Source: Halocaridina rubra | Lineage: Eukaryota > Arthropoda > Malacostraca > Decapoda > Atyidae | Direction of reading: 5' to 3' | NCBI GenBank assembly: GCA_037179515.1 | Contig: JAXCGZ010017762.1 | Location: 1 to 41,601 of the forward strand | DNA length: 41,601 bases | Part shown: positions 40,167 through 41,601 of the stretch, one piece after another | Layout of the letters: each line of letters starts with the position of its first letter | How positions within the stretch are numbered: the first letter of the stretch is position 1 | Position numbers and translations under genes: made by a program | Notes under the pieces: generated by a model | Database searches by the model: none | Seen by the model: only the letters and a program-made list of their open reading frames with translations | Told to the model about the DNA's origin: nothing

Positions 40167-40167
<1 letters not shown>

Positions 40168-40238
<71 letters not shown>
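40168..40238. repeat. AT microsatellite
   Basis: (TA)n of about 70 bp in gene-free DNA. Confidence 0.97.
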
Positions 40239-40240
<2 letters not shown>

Positions 40241-40628
40241 TAAACTTAAAAAACCTCTAAAAATGCCTTTCATATGATGTCTAGATAACTTTTGGGATTG
40301 GGAAAGATCCTGAAACCCGTAATTCCCCGTTTCCAGGACATATTTTTTTTTCTATTTTTTACTTACACTTGTCTTATCTTTCCTTAAAACTATAAATATA
40401 CTTTGCATATTTAGACATTATAATGTATGAGTTAATTGGTATATTCAGTCTATATTATTGCAATACAGTTTTCATGATACCTAATATTTGACGTAAAGAT
40501 GTTATCCCTATGAGGTAATATAAATTTGGTATTAAGTAAACGCCTGAGTCTTACCTAGGAAATCCCAGGGTTATTTTACCACGAGGGTTCTTACAGCACT
40601 TCTGCGCCAAAAGGCGTTTGGTATTATA

Positions 40629-40988
<360 letters not shown>

Positions 40989-41601
40989 AGAATCTTAACT
41001 GGTTCATACAGATATAATGATAACGTTTCTATTGTCAAAAGAAGATTTTCTACTTCTGTGAAGATTCTCATTTATTGTTTAGGAAAATAGAGAATCTTTG
41101 AGAGATCTGTTCCTAACCCCTGTTTTCTCTCCTCTATAATTGCCCTGATGCACTTTCTCCCACTTCTTCGATTCAGACATATGATATTACACTTTTCCGG
41201 AGTAGAAATTCCGAAACTTTTGTGTTTGTGTGTGTGTGTTTGTTTTTAGCGTGTCCCAGTAGCCATTGTGTTGCAATGTTTCTTCTTTTTTCTCAACGGT
41301 AACTGTGAATTAATGTTTATATTTTAATCGGCATTACTGCACAGTAATTTTCAGGACCTCGTGTAGAATTAACTTCATTTAATTTTTTTTCTTGAAATCT
41401 GAATTTCGATTATGATGGCATCTATATAGATATATGTATTTAGAGTATAGCAGTATAATTAACATAGACTTTTAATTTCTCCGTATATATACTAGGATTC
41501 GAAAATTGATTTAGACTTTTAATAGAGTAAATGTTCCGAAAACTTTTCCGCGCATGTAAAAGTGATTTCGAAGATTACACATTTTTTGAAATCGGTTATG
41601 A

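Overview
The window looks like nuclear DNA of an arthropod, most likely a decapod crustacean. It has intron-containing genes with GT-AG junctions, very dense AT, CT, ATT and GA microsatellites, tRNA-derived short interspersed repeats, and decayed Tigger/pogo, mariner and CR1/jockey-like elements. No prokaryotic gene organisation, CRISPR array or viral gene is visible. The decapod call is an inference from gene content and repeat style; no species can be named.

Layout. (1) About 1-16,870, plus strand: the last eleven exons of a GPR161-like class A receptor. The exon(s) for the N-terminus and TM1 are not in the window. The eleven exons join without a frame break into 1,397 codons plus a stop. 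(2) 16,871-27,880: tail-to-tail intergenic DNA with retroelement 3' remnants, a 3-kb Tigger-like DNA transposon with terminal inverted repeats (19,950-22,938) and a 5'-truncated CR1/jockey-type retrotransposon on the minus strand (about 23,705-25,490). (3) 27,881-33,219, minus strand: a six-exon filzig-type secreted serine protease with a six-cysteine clip-like domain, a mucin-like stalk and a complete trypsin domain. (4) 33,401-34,495: a decayed mariner. (5) 34,496-41,601: no gene seen. This part holds microsatellites, a 240-bp near-perfect fold-back element, an inverted pair of tRNA-like sequences, a minisatellite and a pyrimidine-rich block.

The two genes converge and show no sign of co-regulation. 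GPR161 in vertebrates is a ciliary, constitutively Gs-coupled orphan receptor that restrains Hedgehog signalling through PKA. Filzig in flies is a protease of the apical extracellular matrix.

The most unusual features are in the receptor. One continuous 1.93-kb exon places about 585 low-complexity, partly His-rich residues between TM2 and TM3, where the vertebrate protein has a loop of only about ten. The C-tail carries a 17-residue RGSVDS tandem repeat with PKA-like sites. There is a 15-nt micro-exon, an intronic minisatellite whose units contain CAG/GTAA splice-like junctions, and a 34-nt exact copy of last-exon sequence inside an upstream intron, bordered by 9-bp direct repeats.
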